DNA from: Paracoccus yeei ATCC BAA-599
Lineage (GTDB): Bacteria; Pseudomonadota; Alphaproteobacteria; Rhodobacterales; Rhodobacteraceae
Length of the DNA: 64,000 bases
Reading direction: 5' to 3'
Assembly (NCBI RefSeq): GCF_000622145.1
Contig: NZ_JHWH01000015.1
Span: 53,014-117,013, forward strand
Positions 63,711 through 64,000 of the stretch are shown piece after piece. Position 1 is the stretch's first letter. Each line of letters begins with the position of its first letter. The notes under the pieces were generated by a model. The model was not told where the DNA came from and searched no databases. It saw only the letters and a list, made by a program, of their open reading frames with translations. Position numbers and translations under genes: made by a program.

Positions 63711-64000
63711 ATGATCCGAACGGTTCTCGTCACGGCCGTCGCTTTCGCCGCCGCCTGGGGGGCAGGGGCCCCGGACCCCGGACGCCATCCGGTGCAGTCC
63801 GGGACCGATGGCGCGGCCCCGGCCCACGCTGTCCCGCAAGCTCAGCCGCAAGCCCCGGCGACCGGCTTTCAGGCCTTGGGCGCGGCCTTCGATCGCGCCG
63901 ACCGGGCGCTGATGCGGTCAGGGCCGCTGCCCGAAACCGCCGCCCGGCCGGCGATGCGGCCGACCGGGATCGGGACGGACCGGCCATTTGCGCGGCCCGC
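63711..64000 (+). CDS. Secreted Ala/Pro-rich protein, 3' partial
   Basis: An open frame of 96 codons running off the right edge. ACCGAAGGAGAAGCCCG is a strong ribosome site before ATG 63711. MIRTVLVTAVAFAAAWGAGA is a signal peptide; the mature part is Pro/Ala/Gln-rich (PQAQPQAPATGFQALGAAFD) and continues beyond the window. Possibly an envelope protein; the family cannot be decided from this part. Confidence 0.6.
   Translation, partial: MIRTVLVTAVAFAAAWGAGAPDPGRHPVQSGTDGAAPAHAVPQAQPQAPATGFQALGAAFDRADRALMRSGPLPETAARPAMRPTGIGTDRPFARP

Overview
The window looks like chromosomal or large-replicon DNA of a Paracoccus-like member of the Rhodobacterales (Alphaproteobacteria). This is inferred from high GC, GC-rich third codon positions, dense ATGA/GTGA-coupled operons, frequent GTG/TTG starts, a CCTCCGGCGGGGATATTTG intergenic motif, and gene content (EpsC-type CysE, DUF2218-SIP fusion, KpsMTE capsule export, TTT transporter). 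No rRNA and no CRISPR array are visible; one tRNA (Pro, CGG) is present.

Positions 1-35,200 are intact and ordered. A sugar catabolic/uptake operon (isomerase-like TIM barrel, Gfo/Idh/MocA oxidoreductase, Rbs-type ABC ATPase, permease and binding protein) runs to 5.5 kb. EF-P and its lysine ligase EpmA follow as a divergent pair, then a Phd/PIN toxin-antitoxin pair. A ferric-siderophore locus lies at 8.3-16.7 kb (TonB receptor, FhuD/FhuB/FhuC-like importer, a one-chain ABC half-transporter and a siderophore-interacting reductase). The dTDP-rhamnose operon rfbCBDA and a family-2 glycosyltransferase follow. A mixed stretch (Lrp regulator, YbdK-type ligase, GST-like protein, serine acetyltransferase) leads to a second surface-polysaccharide block: a glycosyltransferase, then a four-gene coupled operon on the minus strand (two-domain glycosyl/pyruvyl transferase, KpsE, KpsT, KpsM). 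minCDE, a terminator and tRNA-Pro close this half.

Positions 35,200-49,100 are a scar-rich accessory region directly 3' of the tRNA. It holds truncated or frameshifted remnants of a cysteine desulfurase, a LysR regulator, IS3, IS5 and IS66 transposases, a Bcr/CflA exporter, a tannase, the 3' end of traG, a RelE/ParE toxin, an SRAP peptidase and ScpB. Among them stand apparently intact genes: an XRE repressor, a small ORF coupled to an 812-residue primase-helicase protein, GlcG-like and SDR proteins, an antiporter lacking its first segment, and an AAA ATPase. The XRE/primase-helicase module is the best candidate for a conflict or defence system here.

Positions 49,100-64,000 return to ordered genes mixed with decay: an RTX-repeat protein, a DUF481 outer-membrane protein and a sulfotransferase on the minus strand; a PepSY protein, response regulator, histidine kinase and second TonB siderophore receptor on the plus strand; two decayed glycosyltransferase genes; a tripartite tricarboxylate transporter (tctA, tctC, and a tctB cut after about 40 codons) with a decayed LysR gene; a second diverged copy of the traG/RelE scar seen at 45 kb; a decayed YdeI/OmpD-type gene; and the start of a secreted protein that runs off the right edge.
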